Shown piece by piece: positions 56,448-64,000 of a stretch of 64,000 bases of DNA. Below the pieces are notes generated by a model that saw only the letters and a program-made list of their open reading frames with translations, was not told where the DNA came from and searched no databases. Both the position numbers and the translations under genes were made by a program. The DNA lies in contig JBCCPK010000007.1 in NCBI GenBank assembly GCA_039024915.1, forward strand, positions 1 through 64,000, read 5' to 3'. Position 1 is the first letter of the stretch; the number at the start of each line of letters is the position of its first letter. The stretch is from Pseudomonadota bacterium (lineage in GTDB: Bacteria > Pseudomonadota > Alphaproteobacteria > Rhizobiales > MH13).

Positions 56448-59204
56448 CTATTCAGCCAGGACGTTTTTCACGGTCTCAGCGAAATCCTTCATCGAAAATG
56501 GCTTCGCCAGGAACGTAAACTCCTGATCATCGGGCAGATTCTTAGCAAACGCATCTTCGGCATAACCGGAAACGAACACGAACCGCATATTTGGATGCCG
56601 AGCGCGAACCTCCTGCAACAACGTTGGACCGTCCATTTCAGGCATGACCACGTCGGAAACAATCAGCGAGATATCGTCGCCAACTTCGTCGAGAACCTCG
56701 AGCGCTTCGACGCCACTATCGGCTTCATAGACCGTGTAACCGCCCGACCGCAGCAACGTCGCGTTCACCATCCGAACGCCTTCATCGTCTTCAACCAGCA
56801 AAACACTCGCGACGCCGGTAAGATCCTGTTGCTGATCGCTGGATACGTCTGCAGCCGAGGCTGGCAGCGCCGCCGTTTCAGACGGCTCATCGGCCGCACT
56901 GTGGCGCGGTAGGAAGATATGAAAGCTGGTTCCCTCGCCGACCGTACTCTCTGGATAGACGTAGCCGCCGGTCTGTTTGATGGTACCATAGACGGTCGCT
57001 AGCCCGAGGCCCGTCCCCTCGCCGACGCCCTTGGTGGTAAAGAAGGGCTCAAAAATCTTCTCCATGATCTCGGGAGGAATACCCGTTCCGGTATCGCTTA
57101 CCGTCACCAAGACGTAATCCTGAGCTTCCAGCCCTTTGAAATCAAAGGCCGCGCATTCTTCTGCCATGACGTTACGCGTTGACATTATCAGGTTGCCGCC
57201 ATCAGGCATCGCGTCCCGTGCGTTTACCGCCAAGTTGATCAAAACGTTCTCGAGTTGCGAGAGATCCGCCATGACGGGCCAGACTTCCCCACTGATATCG
57301 ACGTCCAGCTTGACCTTCTCGCCTACAAGACGATCGACGGTCATGGAAAGATCGGACAGGACATCGTCCATGCGCATGACTTGCGGGCGCAGGGTCTGTT
57401 TGCGGGAGAACGCCAAAAGATGTCGAACAAGTGCGGCCGCGCGATTGCAGTTTTGGCGGATCGGAGAAATGTAGCGGTAGCTCGGGTCTGATGGGGGATG
57501 GTTGAGCATCAGCAGGTCAACATTCCCCATAATTGCCTGGAGCATATTGTTGAAGTCGTGAGCAACCCCGCCGGCAAGCTGCCCGAACGCCATCATTTTC
57601 TGGGTTTGTGCAAACTGTTGCTCAAGAGCCTTTTGCTCGGTGGTATCCATCAGAAAGGCAAGGATCTCGCTCTGGTCGGCATCACCAGCAGCCGAAAGGA
57701 ACAGCTGGGCTGAATTCTGCGTGCTCATCTCGACGAGTGCGAGAGAGTTTGCCTCGTCCGTCTTGCGGTCATCTGCTTCGTCACCGCCAATCACCACATC
57801 CACGGGCCGGATGCTGCCGCGCTGGGCGAGTGCGTCATCCATGGCGCGCCGAACGGCATCGCGCGTTCCGGGAGAAAACAGATCAAGGAAGCGTGCCTGA
57901 GGTTGCACCAGTGTTCCAACTTTCTCCCCGCTGTTTGTTGCCGGGAACATGCCGGCAAACGGCGCATTGCGCTGCACCACAACGCCGTCCTGATCGACCA
58001 CCGCGATTGCAACCGGCGCGTTGTGGAAGAAGCGTGCGAACTTGACCTCGGCAGCGCGAACACTTTCGTCGGCATCAAAGCCGGTCGAGCGGTTGATCAC
58101 CAGTGTGCGAGACGCACGCGGGGCTCCATCGGGGCTGATCGGAACACGGTGGTGAATGCGTACCGGCATGCGTGACCCGTTGCGCCGTAACAGGTCAACA
58201 TCGACGATTGTTGCCAAACCATCGTAGTCGGTCGTCGTTGGCGCGCTCGCCAAAAGCGCTGCCCCATCGCCCGCCAGCATATCGGTCAACGTCAAGCCAA
58301 GCTGGTCAACGTCAGTTAGGTCATAACCGAGCCAACTGGCCAGTGTTGCGTTCATGTAATCAATGGCGCCGCTTTGCTCGCAGGAAAAGAAGCCGGCAGG
58401 TGCGTGGTCGAGATAGTCGACTGCCTGTTGCAAGTCTTTAAAAAGCTGCTCTTGCCGCACGCGCTCCGCAGTGATGTCACGAACGCGCCACGCTATCCCA
58501 TAACCCGGCTTAACGACCGGCGATGACGGATTAGCGGGATGGTTGGGCGTCTGCGATCGAGACGCAGCCCCCGAGGGCAACTCAGGACCAAACGCCAGAG
58601 GCCTGGCTAGAACGTGATACCATCGAGGTTCGCCCTCCCCAGCTGCTCCCCGGGAAAGCCGGACCTCCGCGTCGCCTGCGGCACCCCCCGCGACCTGTCG
58701 AAGCAACTGATAGACTGTGTCCGCAGTGGACGCTTCAGTCCCGAACACACGATCAGGCAGCCGCACCATTTCTGGCTGCTGCGCGCCCGTTAGCGTGCCG
58801 TAAGCCGCATTGGCGTACATGATCTGGCCGTTGGCATCGGTACACAGCAAGCCATCCTGGTCGGCATCCAAAAACCCGTCAGCCCACCCTGCAGGCCGCT
58901 CGCGTTCAGCAAACTGTACGAAGCCAAGAACCAGTGCCAGGAGCCCGGCGACACCAAGCGCAGAAAAACCTGCCAGAACGACCAGCAAGGCGGTTGGACT
59001 GGTGCCATAGCGTGTGAATGCGAGAAAAAACAGCAGCGCAAGCAAGAGCCCCAGAACAAGCACCATGACCCAAGGACGCTTTGGCGTGACCGGTCTTGCG
59101 GAGCGGTTATCGATCAGGGGACGAGCCACGGGAAAGGTCTCAAGTTGAGCGGACAAGGATCCGAAACCAAGCAAGGGATAAGGGCAAACGAATCGCCTCA
59201 CCAA
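56448..59204 (-). CDS. cckA: Cell-cycle hybrid histidine kinase CckA
   Basis: CckA phosphorylates ChpT, and through it CtrA and CpdR, controlling division, replication and motility. The 918-residue chain has two membrane helices (about 45-63 and 70-95), three PAS-like regions (about 108-245, 258-370, 383-520), a HisKA domain with His549 ([20 protein letters not shown]), a HATPase domain ([36 protein letters not shown]) and a receiver domain with Asp851 ([11 protein letters not shown]). The kinase motif matches the cckA orthologues, where the HisKA runs AHDFNN. It lies 76 bp downstream of flhB on the same strand. Confidence 0.93.
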   Translation of the reverse strand: MVRRFVCPYPLLGFGSLSAQLETFPVARPLIDNRSARPVTPKRPWVMVLVLGLLLALLFFLAFTRYGTSPTALLVVLAGFSALGVAGLLALVLGFVQFAERERPAGWADGFLDADQDGLLCTDANGQIMYANAAYGTLTGAQQPEMVRLPDRVFGTEASTADTVYQLLRQVAGGAAGDAEVRLSRGAAGEGEPRWYHVLARPLAFGPELPSGAASRSQTPNHPANPSSPVVKPGYGIAWRVRDITAERVRQEQLFKDLQQAVDYLDHAPAGFFSCEQSGAIDYMNATLASWLGYDLTDVDQLGLTLTDMLAGDGAALLASAPTTTDYDGLATIVDVDLLRRNGSRMPVRIHHRVPISPDGAPRASRTLVINRSTGFDADESVRAAEVKFARFFHNAPVAIAVVDQDGVVVQRNAPFAGMFPATNSGEKVGTLVQPQARFLDLFSPGTRDAVRRAMDDALAQRGSIRPVDVVIGGDEADDRKTDEANSLALVEMSTQNSAQLFLSAAGDADQSEILAFLMDTTEQKALEQQFAQTQKMMAFGQLAGGVAHDFNNMLQAIMGNVDLLMLNHPPSDPSYRYISPIRQNCNRAAALVRHLLAFSRKQTLRPQVMRMDDVLSDLSMTVDRLVGEKVKLDVDISGEVWPVMADLSQLENVLINLAVNARDAMPDGGNLIMSTRNVMAEECAAFDFKGLEAQDYVLVTVSDTGTGIPPEIMEKIFEPFFTTKGVGEGTGLGLATVYGTIKQTGGYVYPESTVGEGTSFHIFLPRHSAADEPSETAALPASAADVSSDQQQDLTGVASVLLVEDDEGVRMVNATLLRSGGYTVYEADSGVEALEVLDEVGDDISLIVSDVVMPEMDGPTLLQEVRARHPNMRFVFVSGYAEDAFAKNLPDDQEFTFLAKPFSMKDFAETVKNVLAE

Positions 59205-59280
59205 GCTAGCCGGTTCAAAGCAAAGGCAACATATTTATTCGGCTGCGAAGGGCACCTTGCCCAAGTTTTGCGGCCACAAA

Positions 59281-60369
59281 CTAGCGCGCTGATGCGTTGC
59301 GAGCTCGGCGCCTATCACGCATGCGCAGCACAAAGCCAATCACCTTGGCAACAGCCTCGAAGTGCTCCGCGGGAATAGTCTGATCGATCTCAACGCCAGC
59401 ATGCAACGTTCGAGCCAGCGGCGGGTTCTCGACAATTGCAACGTCGTGTTCGCGCGCAACCTGTCGAATGGAAAGCGCCAACGCATCGACACCCTTGGCG
59501 ACGCACAAGGGTGCCTGCATGCCCTCTTCATATTTTAAGGCAACGGCGAAGTGCGTTGGGTTGGTGATCACAACAGTGGCATCGGGGACGTCAGCCATCA
59601 TGCGTTTGCGGGAGCGCTCCATACGGATCTGCCGAAGCTTCGCTTTGACTGTGGGATCGCCTTCCTGCTGTTTGAACTCGTCCTTGACCTCTTTGACGGT
59701 CATTTTCTGCCGCTCAAACCACCTGTGTCGCTGGTACAGATAGTCGGCGACGCCGATGACGATCATGACGGCCGCGGCCGCGAGTAACAGTGCCACAGCC
59801 ATGTCGAGAACGGCGGGCAGGAACTGGCGCAGATCGGTGAACAGCAGAGCGTCCAACTCGTCTCGGCGCGGCATCAAGATCAGCGTCATCAGGACACCGA
59901 TGATGCCGATTTTCAGCAAGCCTTTGACGAAATTCATCAAGCTTTCGGACGAAAAAAGCCTTTTGAACCCTTGAATGGGAGATATCTTGGAAAGCCTGGG
60001 CGTAATCGGCTCAACCGAGAGCACCGGACGGTGCTGAACAAGATTGCCCAGCACCGCCATCGCCATCAGAAAAAGGAAGGGGATGGCGACGGCCATTGCG
60101 ATTTGCGGTCCAAGCTCTCCAGCCAATGCGATGATCGCTCCACCATCAACAGGCATCACAGCGAGATTAGCAAGCAGCGACTGGAACATCAGCGTCATGT
60201 CGATCATCGCTGGCGCGATCATGACAGCTACGACAAGGGTTCCCCCCAGCAGGACGAAGGCCGACGATAATTCCTGAGATTTTGGGACATCCCCTCGCTT
60301 GTGAGCTTCTTCGAGCTTTCGTTGCGAGGGGTCCTCAGTCTTCTCCGACTGCTCGGTATCGTCAGCCAT
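59281..60369 (-). CDS. flhB: Flagellar export protein FlhB
   Basis: FlhB is the export-apparatus switch protein. From the ATG at 60369 it has 362 residues: an N-terminal polar MADDTEQSEKTEDPSQRKLE, four membrane helices (about 30-210) and a cytoplasmic domain with the autocleavage site NPTH (VVITNPTHFAVALKYEEGMQ). The ATG one codon earlier is an alternative. It follows fliR by about 30 nt. Confidence 0.96.
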   Translation of the reverse strand: MADDTEQSEKTEDPSQRKLEEAHKRGDVPKSQELSSAFVLLGGTLVVAVMIAPAMIDMTLMFQSLLANLAVMPVDGGAIIALAGELGPQIAMAVAIPFLFLMAMAVLGNLVQHRPVLSVEPITPRLSKISPIQGFKRLFSSESLMNFVKGLLKIGIIGVLMTLILMPRRDELDALLFTDLRQFLPAVLDMAVALLLAAAAVMIVIGVADYLYQRHRWFERQKMTVKEVKDEFKQQEGDPTVKAKLRQIRMERSRKRMMADVPDATVVITNPTHFAVALKYEEGMQAPLCVAKGVDALALSIRQVAREHDVAIVENPPLARTLHAGVEIDQTIPAEHFEAVAKVIGFVLRMRDRRRARNASAR

Positions 60370-60399
60370 CACATACCCTCCAAAGGGCGGATCGGCTCA

Positions 60400-61161
60400 T
60401 CAGCCTGGAAGTAACTGCCGAAGAACCTCGGCAACATGATCGATGTAAAGCGCCATAAGCGCCGCAAGCATCACCGCCAACAGCAAAAAACCCGCTAGGA
60501 TGTTGACCGGCATTGCAATCATAAAGATCTGCAGCTGGGGCATCAGCCGGGACAGAATACCAAGGCCAAGATAGAAGATCAGGCCGAAAACCATGAAGGG
60601 TGCCGAAATCTGGATTGCCACCTCGAAGGCCTTTGCGGCGGTGTTGAGCCCGAACTGAACCATGTCGCCCAACGGGATCGGGGCCCCGACAGCGAAGATG
60701 TCGTAGGATCGAACGATTCCCATCAGTGCGAGGTGATGGAGGTCCGTCACGAAGAGAAGCGTAACGCCCATCAGCGCGAGAAAATTGCCCAGAAGAACGC
60801 CTTGCGTACCCTGGGCCGGATCGACGTTGAGCGCGAAGCCTAGCCCCATTTGAAAGGCGATCGTCGTGCCGGCAACCTGCATAACCGACAAAACGAAGCG
60901 AACGGCGAGCCCCAAGCCTAAGCCAACGAAAATTTCCTGAATGATCAGAAGTACAATCTGCACGAAACTGGTCGGAACCTCGGGTAAGTCGCCCGCAAGA
61001 GAAGGGTACACAACCAAAAGCGTCAGAAGGGCGATCACCAATCGGATACGCACCGGAACGGTCTGCTCGCCGATGCCCGGCATCAAAGCGAACAGCGTTC
61101 CTAGTCTTGCGAACAGCAGAAGCGCGAGCCACGCAAGTTGTGGCAGCATTTCGATGGTCAA
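60400..61161 (-). CDS. fliR: Flagellar export protein FliR
   Basis: FliR (253 residues) is a core membrane subunit of the export gate with FliP and FliQ. It begins MTIEMLPQLAWLALLLFARL and has about six membrane helices, with LMPGIGEQTVPVRIRLVIAL, GTTIAFQMGLGFALNVDPAQ and LSRLMPQLQIFMIAMPVNIL typical of the family. It is 58 nt downstream of fliQ and 30 nt upstream of flhB. Confidence 0.95.
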   Translation of the reverse strand: MTIEMLPQLAWLALLLFARLGTLFALMPGIGEQTVPVRIRLVIALLTLLVVYPSLAGDLPEVPTSFVQIVLLIIQEIFVGLGLGLAVRFVLSVMQVAGTTIAFQMGLGFALNVDPAQGTQGVLLGNFLALMGVTLLFVTDLHHLALMGIVRSYDIFAVGAPIPLGDMVQFGLNTAAKAFEVAIQISAPFMVFGLIFYLGLGILSRLMPQLQIFMIAMPVNILAGFLLLAVMLAALMALYIDHVAEVLRQLLPG

Positions 61162-61219
61162 AGCCCAGCCCCGCCAAACGACGTTGGTCCGCCGCCGCTT
61201 GCAAACGCACCATGATGCG

Positions 61220-61483
61220 CTAGCCGGAGATGATTCGTTCAGCGACGCGATCCATGTAGCCTGCCATGAGGCTTCCCATAAAAGGAAGTGACAGCATAAA
61301 CGTCACGAAAATCGCGACGATCTTCGGAACGAAAACCAAGGTCATTTCCTGGACTTGCGTCAAAGCCTGTATCAGTCCGATCGCCACCCCGACGGCTAGG
61401 CCGACGCACATCATAGGTGCCGAGACGTAAATCAAGGTCATCACGCCTTCTCGTCCTAAATCAATGACTTCTGGGCCTGTCAT
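61220..61483 (-). CDS. fliQ: Flagellar export protein FliQ
   Basis: FliQ (87 residues) has the two-helix hairpin of the export gate: VMTLIYVSAPMMCVGLAVGV with IGLIQALTQVQEMTLVFVPK and IVAIFVTFMLSLPFMGSLMA. Gln and Pro residues at the usual places (QALTQVQE, PKIVA) support the call. It follows fliE by 27 nt. Confidence 0.95.
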   Translation of the reverse strand: MTGPEVIDLGREGVMTLIYVSAPMMCVGLAVGVAIGLIQALTQVQEMTLVFVPKIVAIFVTFMLSLPFMGSLMAGYMDRVAERIISG

Positions 61484-61510
61484 AATGTAATACTTTCGAT
61501 TGGACGATGC

Positions 61511-61837
61511 CTAGATCGGCATCCTCAATATCTCTTGATAAGCGGAAATCACACGATCACGAACGGTGACGACGGTTTCCAGGAGGACCTCTGTTTCAGC
61601 GACGGCGGTCACCATATCGACCACATCCGACCGGCCCTGGATCATATCGATACCGCGTGCTTCCAGGCCCTGACCTTGTTCAACGAGGCCGGACATTTGT
61701 TCCTGCACCAGCGCACCAAAACCCTCTGCCGGGCCTGCCGCGGCTGCCCCTTGCGTTCCAGCTTGATCGCCGCGCGCTAGGGCCTGAGCCGCTTGTGCAT
61801 AAGCCTGTATGGCCTGGTTAGTCGGGATGTTTGTCAT
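61511..61837 (-). CDS. fliE: Flagellar hook-basal body protein FliE
   Basis: FliE (108 residues) joins the MS ring and proximal rod. The N-terminal half is Ala/Gln/Gly-rich (NQAIQAYAQAAQALARGDQA); the C-terminal part DVVDMVTAVAETEVLLETVV followed by TVRDRVISAYQEILRMPI matches the family's conserved end. It starts 11 nt after flgC. Confidence 0.94.
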   Translation of the reverse strand: MTNIPTNQAIQAYAQAAQALARGDQAGTQGAAAAGPAEGFGALVQEQMSGLVEQGQGLEARGIDMIQGRSDVVDMVTAVAETEVLLETVVTVRDRVISAYQEILRMPI

Positions 61838-61848
61838 CGCTCAGAACC

Positions 61849-62259
61849 TCAGGCGCGAAGGATTTCAAGAGTTCGGGTGATCATCTGACGCGTCGACTGC
61901 ACGACATTCAGATTCGCTTCGTAAGAGCGCTGAGCGTTGCGCATATCCATCGCCTCCACCAACCGGTTGACGTTAGGCAGTTCAACATAACCCTCGGCAT
62001 TTGCAGCGGGGTGACTGGGATCATAGCGCAGCCGGAACTCCCCACGATCCGGACGAACTGGGCCCATTTCAACGGTCCGCGACTGGGTCTCGCGGTCAAG
62101 CGCCTGCCGAAACGTCGGTATCTGGCGCCGATACGGGTCGCCATCGGGCGACCGCGCAGTCGAATCTGCATTCGCAATGTTTTCTGCGATAATCCTCATC
62201 CGGCCTGATTGTGCCTGGAGGCCTGACGCCGCTGTGATGAGGCTTTTAAAAAAGTCCAT
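61849..62259 (-). CDS. flgC: Flagellar proximal rod protein FlgC
   Basis: FlgC (136 residues) begins with the rod/hook signature MDFFKSLITAASGLQAQSGR, then MRIIAENIANADSTARSPDG, and ends RSYEANLNVVQSTRQMITRT. GGAGACTACACTC precedes the ATG. It starts 23 nt after flgB. Confidence 0.96.
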   Translation of the reverse strand: MDFFKSLITAASGLQAQSGRMRIIAENIANADSTARSPDGDPYRRQIPTFRQALDRETQSRTVEMGPVRPDRGEFRLRYDPSHPAANAEGYVELPNVNRLVEAMDMRNAQRSYEANLNVVQSTRQMITRTLEILRA

Positions 62260-62282
62260 GAGTGTAGTCTCCTTAGCGCCTG

Positions 62283-62699
62283 TCAGCGCCTGCCAACGGC
62301 CGAACGCAACATGCTCAGCGATTTCTGATAAAGGCCAGCAACCGCCTGGTAATCGAGTTGGTTGGACGTCATCTTCATGACTTCCTCCTCCAGGACCACC
62401 GAGTTGCCCTCTGGCGTCACCTCAAAACTGTCCACCCGACCCCCACCCAGTGGACCGTTTTCGATAATCGCACGCCCTGCCAGGTGGCTTTTGTTGGTGC
62501 GCACCGGTGCCATGGCTACTGGCGCTTCGACCTGCCTACGCGTCTCGTGATCGATACGCTTCAGGTCTCTAGCCTGAAAGCGCGGGGTGTCCGCATTCGC
62601 GATATTCTCCGCAAGCACCGACTGCCGCGCCGAGTGCCATTTCATCTGCGTCTTGAGCGCCGAGAAGAATGGAAGATCGCCAAACACAAATTTACCCAT
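62283..62699 (-). CDS. flgB: Flagellar proximal rod protein FlgB
   Basis: FlgB (138 residues) shows the rod signature SARQSVLAENIANADTPRFQ and ends with SNQLDYQAVAGLYQKSLSML. It is the promoter-proximal gene of the six-gene flagellar run flgB-flgC-fliE-fliQ-fliR-flhB, all on the minus strand with gaps of 11-58 nt. A CtrA box lies 54 bp upstream of its ATG. Confidence 0.96.
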   Translation of the reverse strand: MGKFVFGDLPFFSALKTQMKWHSARQSVLAENIANADTPRFQARDLKRIDHETRRQVEAPVAMAPVRTNKSHLAGRAIIENGPLGGGRVDSFEVTPEGNSVVLEEEVMKMTSNQLDYQAVAGLYQKSLSMLRSAVGRR

Positions 62700-62752
62700 G
62701 GTTATCTGATGGCCGCATGGCCACTGCTAGGCAGAATGTGCCCAACCGATGG

Positions 62753-62767
62753 TTAACAGGTGCTTAA
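62753..62767. promoter_or_regulatory. CtrA-binding box in the flgB/fliO divergent promoter
   Basis: TTAA, seven bases (CAGGTGC), TTAA is an exact full CtrA consensus (TTAA-N7-TTAA). It sits 54 bp from the flgB start and about 150 bp from the fliO-like start, in a 216-bp divergent promoter. Early flagellar promoters are classical CtrA targets in alphaproteobacteria. Confidence 0.85.
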
Positions 62768-62915
62768 GGAGGTGTTAGCGACAAGGCCTTGTGAATTGAC
62801 TAAGCTTTGCAACGCACAGGCGAATCGCGAGTTTTGATGGCGGCGATGCCCTTGCTAAGCCTTTTTTGGGGCGGCGATTGCGAACGAGCTTCGGTCCAAG
62901 AGTGGAGTGACTGGC

Positions 62916-64000
62916 GTGTTTGGGGACGTTCTTGGAGAGACTGGGGGAGCGGTCGCGCAATTCGTTCTCGCACTGATATTTGTCGTCCTTCTGATCATTT
63001 TGGTCGCCTGGGTGATCAAGCGTTTTGGTGGGGGGCGCTTTGGCGTCGCTGCAGGCGGAAAAGCCGACTTGGAGATTGTCGATACTTTGGCTGTCGACCC
63101 CAAGCGCCGACTGGTTTTGGTTCGACATGGTAAGCTTGAACACTTGCTGTTGATCGGAGGGGGCTCAGACGAAATCGTTGAGCGCTCAATGATTGGCGGT
63201 CTGCCGATCGCAGCCAGGTTGGAAGCCCAGAAGGTCGCCCACAGCAGAGCGGCTGTCGCGTCCGAAGCCAGCGTCCCTGAACAGACCACAGCGGCGCCTG
63301 CTTCCCAGCACGATGTGTCTAGCAGGCCTGAAGCGGAGTTGCCCCGTCAAGAGTTTGGAGTGGGGGCCGCAGCGGCGGCTGCCGTTACCGGATTGGCGGC
63401 GGCAGCTGCAACATCGGAATTGGCGGTCGCAGCAAGCAGATCAGTTTCGCCACCACCACCTCCGTTGGCCCCACAGTTGGAGCGCGACCTGCCATCAAGC
63501 ACTGGTAGTGACACCTCCCAGCCACAAGTCCAGGAGCCGTCGATCGCAGAGGAATTACAGTCAAGCCTTGAAAAAGCTCTGCAGCAGGAGGCGCGTCCTG
63601 CATCGGTCGAGCCGACCCCAATCCCTCCAGTTGAACCGGCTGCTTATGAACCGGAGTTCGATTTGGCGGCTGAATTGGAAGCCGCTCTGACTGAGGAACG
63701 CGGTCAAGCGACAGCGCCGCCTGCTGATACGGTGGAGGACATACCAGCCGCATTTACGCCACGCGAAAAGGCCCCACCGCTCGACCCGCCAACGGAGCCC
63801 GTCGAGGAACCGGACGCTGCGCCTCCTGTGTCGCGGAGCGAGATCGACTTCACTGCCCGTCCGGAGCCGGTGTCCGTTACCATTCCAACCCGCGGACCCG
63901 GATCGGGCGCAACGACCGTCAACCAGGTGAGTGACCTTTCGGCGGACAAGTCGATCCTTTCAAGCTCCGTTGAAGCCGAAACGTCGCCGGCGGTGACAGT
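62916..64000 (+). CDS. fliO: FliO-like flagellar biosynthesis protein, truncated by the window end
   Basis: The frame starts at a GTG (62916, GGAG eight bases ahead) and is open to the last base, so at least 361 residues. It begins MFGDVLGETGGAVAQFVLAL and has one membrane helix (about 16-36), then ADLEIVDTLAVDPKRRLVLV and RHGKLEHLLLIGGGSDEIVE, the FliO core. A long Pro/Ala/Glu-rich cytoplasmic tail follows, far longer than in enteric FliO and common in alphaproteobacteria. An in-frame GTG at 62907 is an alternative start. FliO assists assembly of the FliP ring, and a fliP gene would be expected beyond the window. Confidence 0.82.
   Translation, partial: MFGDVLGETGGAVAQFVLALIFVVLLIILVAWVIKRFGGGRFGVAAGGKADLEIVDTLAVDPKRRLVLVRHGKLEHLLLIGGGSDEIVERSMIGGLPIAARLEAQKVAHSRAAVASEASVPEQTTAAPASQHDVSSRPEAELPRQEFGVGAAAAAAVTGLAAAAATSELAVAASRSVSPPPPPLAPQLERDLPSSTGSDTSQPQVQEPSIAEELQSSLEKALQQEARPASVEPTPIPPVEPAAYEPEFDLAAELEAALTEERGQATAPPADTVEDIPAAFTPREKAPPLDPPTEPVEEPDAAPPVSRSEIDFTARPEPVSVTIPTRGPGSGATTVNQVSDLSADKSILSSSVEAETSPAVT

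Noticed and set aside
60362-61213. 283-codon open frame over fliR
   Set aside because: It is a shadow frame of fliR, rich in Arg and Gly, with no membrane pattern.

Overview
The window reads as chromosomal DNA of a free-living, flagellated alphaproteobacterium, most likely of the Hyphomicrobiales (Rhizobiales) type. The evidence is the gene content and order: flgB-flgC-fliE-fliQ-fliR-flhB followed by the essential cell-cycle kinase cckA, then recA and alaS facing icd; the cysE-DUF3126 pair; the ATP synthase zeta-subunit (DUF1476) gene facing purC; purC-purS-purQ-purL followed by bolA and grxD. Two regulatory signatures typical of the class are visible: a GTTC-N7-GTTC SOS box ahead of recA and a TTAA-N7-TTAA CtrA box in the flgB/fliO divergent promoter.

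Region 1 (about 1-12,600) is accessory in character. It opens with three tandem copies of a 51-bp repeat. Eight genes on the minus strand (954-7602) then form a probable operon driven away from a divergent LysR regulator. They encode an exported alpha/beta hydrolase of the epoxide hydrolase/dehalogenase class, an exported SnoaL-like protein, an exported protein with two carboxymuconolactone-decarboxylase-like modules each followed by calcium-binding thrombospondin type-3 repeats, a DoxX-like membrane protein, an exported EF-hand protein, an NAD(P)H-dependent FMN reductase and two small membrane proteins. I do not recognise this set as a described pathway; it is my main candidate for a new system. 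A chemoreceptor gene and an AT-rich gene for a Cds1-like PLP enzyme follow. Three intergenic stretches here carry related CCAAAA/TTTTGG palindromic elements.

Region 2 (12,600-25,800) is housekeeping and peripheral metabolism: gamma-carbonic anhydrase, cysE, enoyl-CoA hydratase, a zf-CHCC zinc protein, a flavin monooxygenase, an acyl-CoA synthetase, tRNA-Leu(UAA), xanthine phosphoribosyltransferase, a CinA-like protein, sfsA, an FkbM methyltransferase, methionine aminopeptidase and radC.

Region 3 (25,800-33,400) holds the Anbu proteasome-like operon (circularly permuted ATP-grasp, alpha-E protein, transglutaminase-fold protein, Anbu peptidase). Here the transglutaminase homologue appears to have lost its catalytic Cys and His. 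It is followed by an iron-sulfur photolyase facing the other way, a second photolyase/cryptochrome and a 51-codon DUF2256 zinc-knuckle gene directly abutting it.

Region 4 (33,500-48,300) holds ccdA, an orphan periplasmic binding protein, a BASS-like transporter, rpe, purB, an aldolase, the ATP synthase zeta subunit, the purC-S-Q-(lipoprotein)-L cluster, the BolA/Grx4 pair and some small enzymes. Region 5 (48,300-64,000) holds rpsD, a GYF/DUF805 protein, trmJ, icd, alaS, recA, cckA, the early flagellar export and proximal-rod genes, and a fliO-like gene running off the end of the window.
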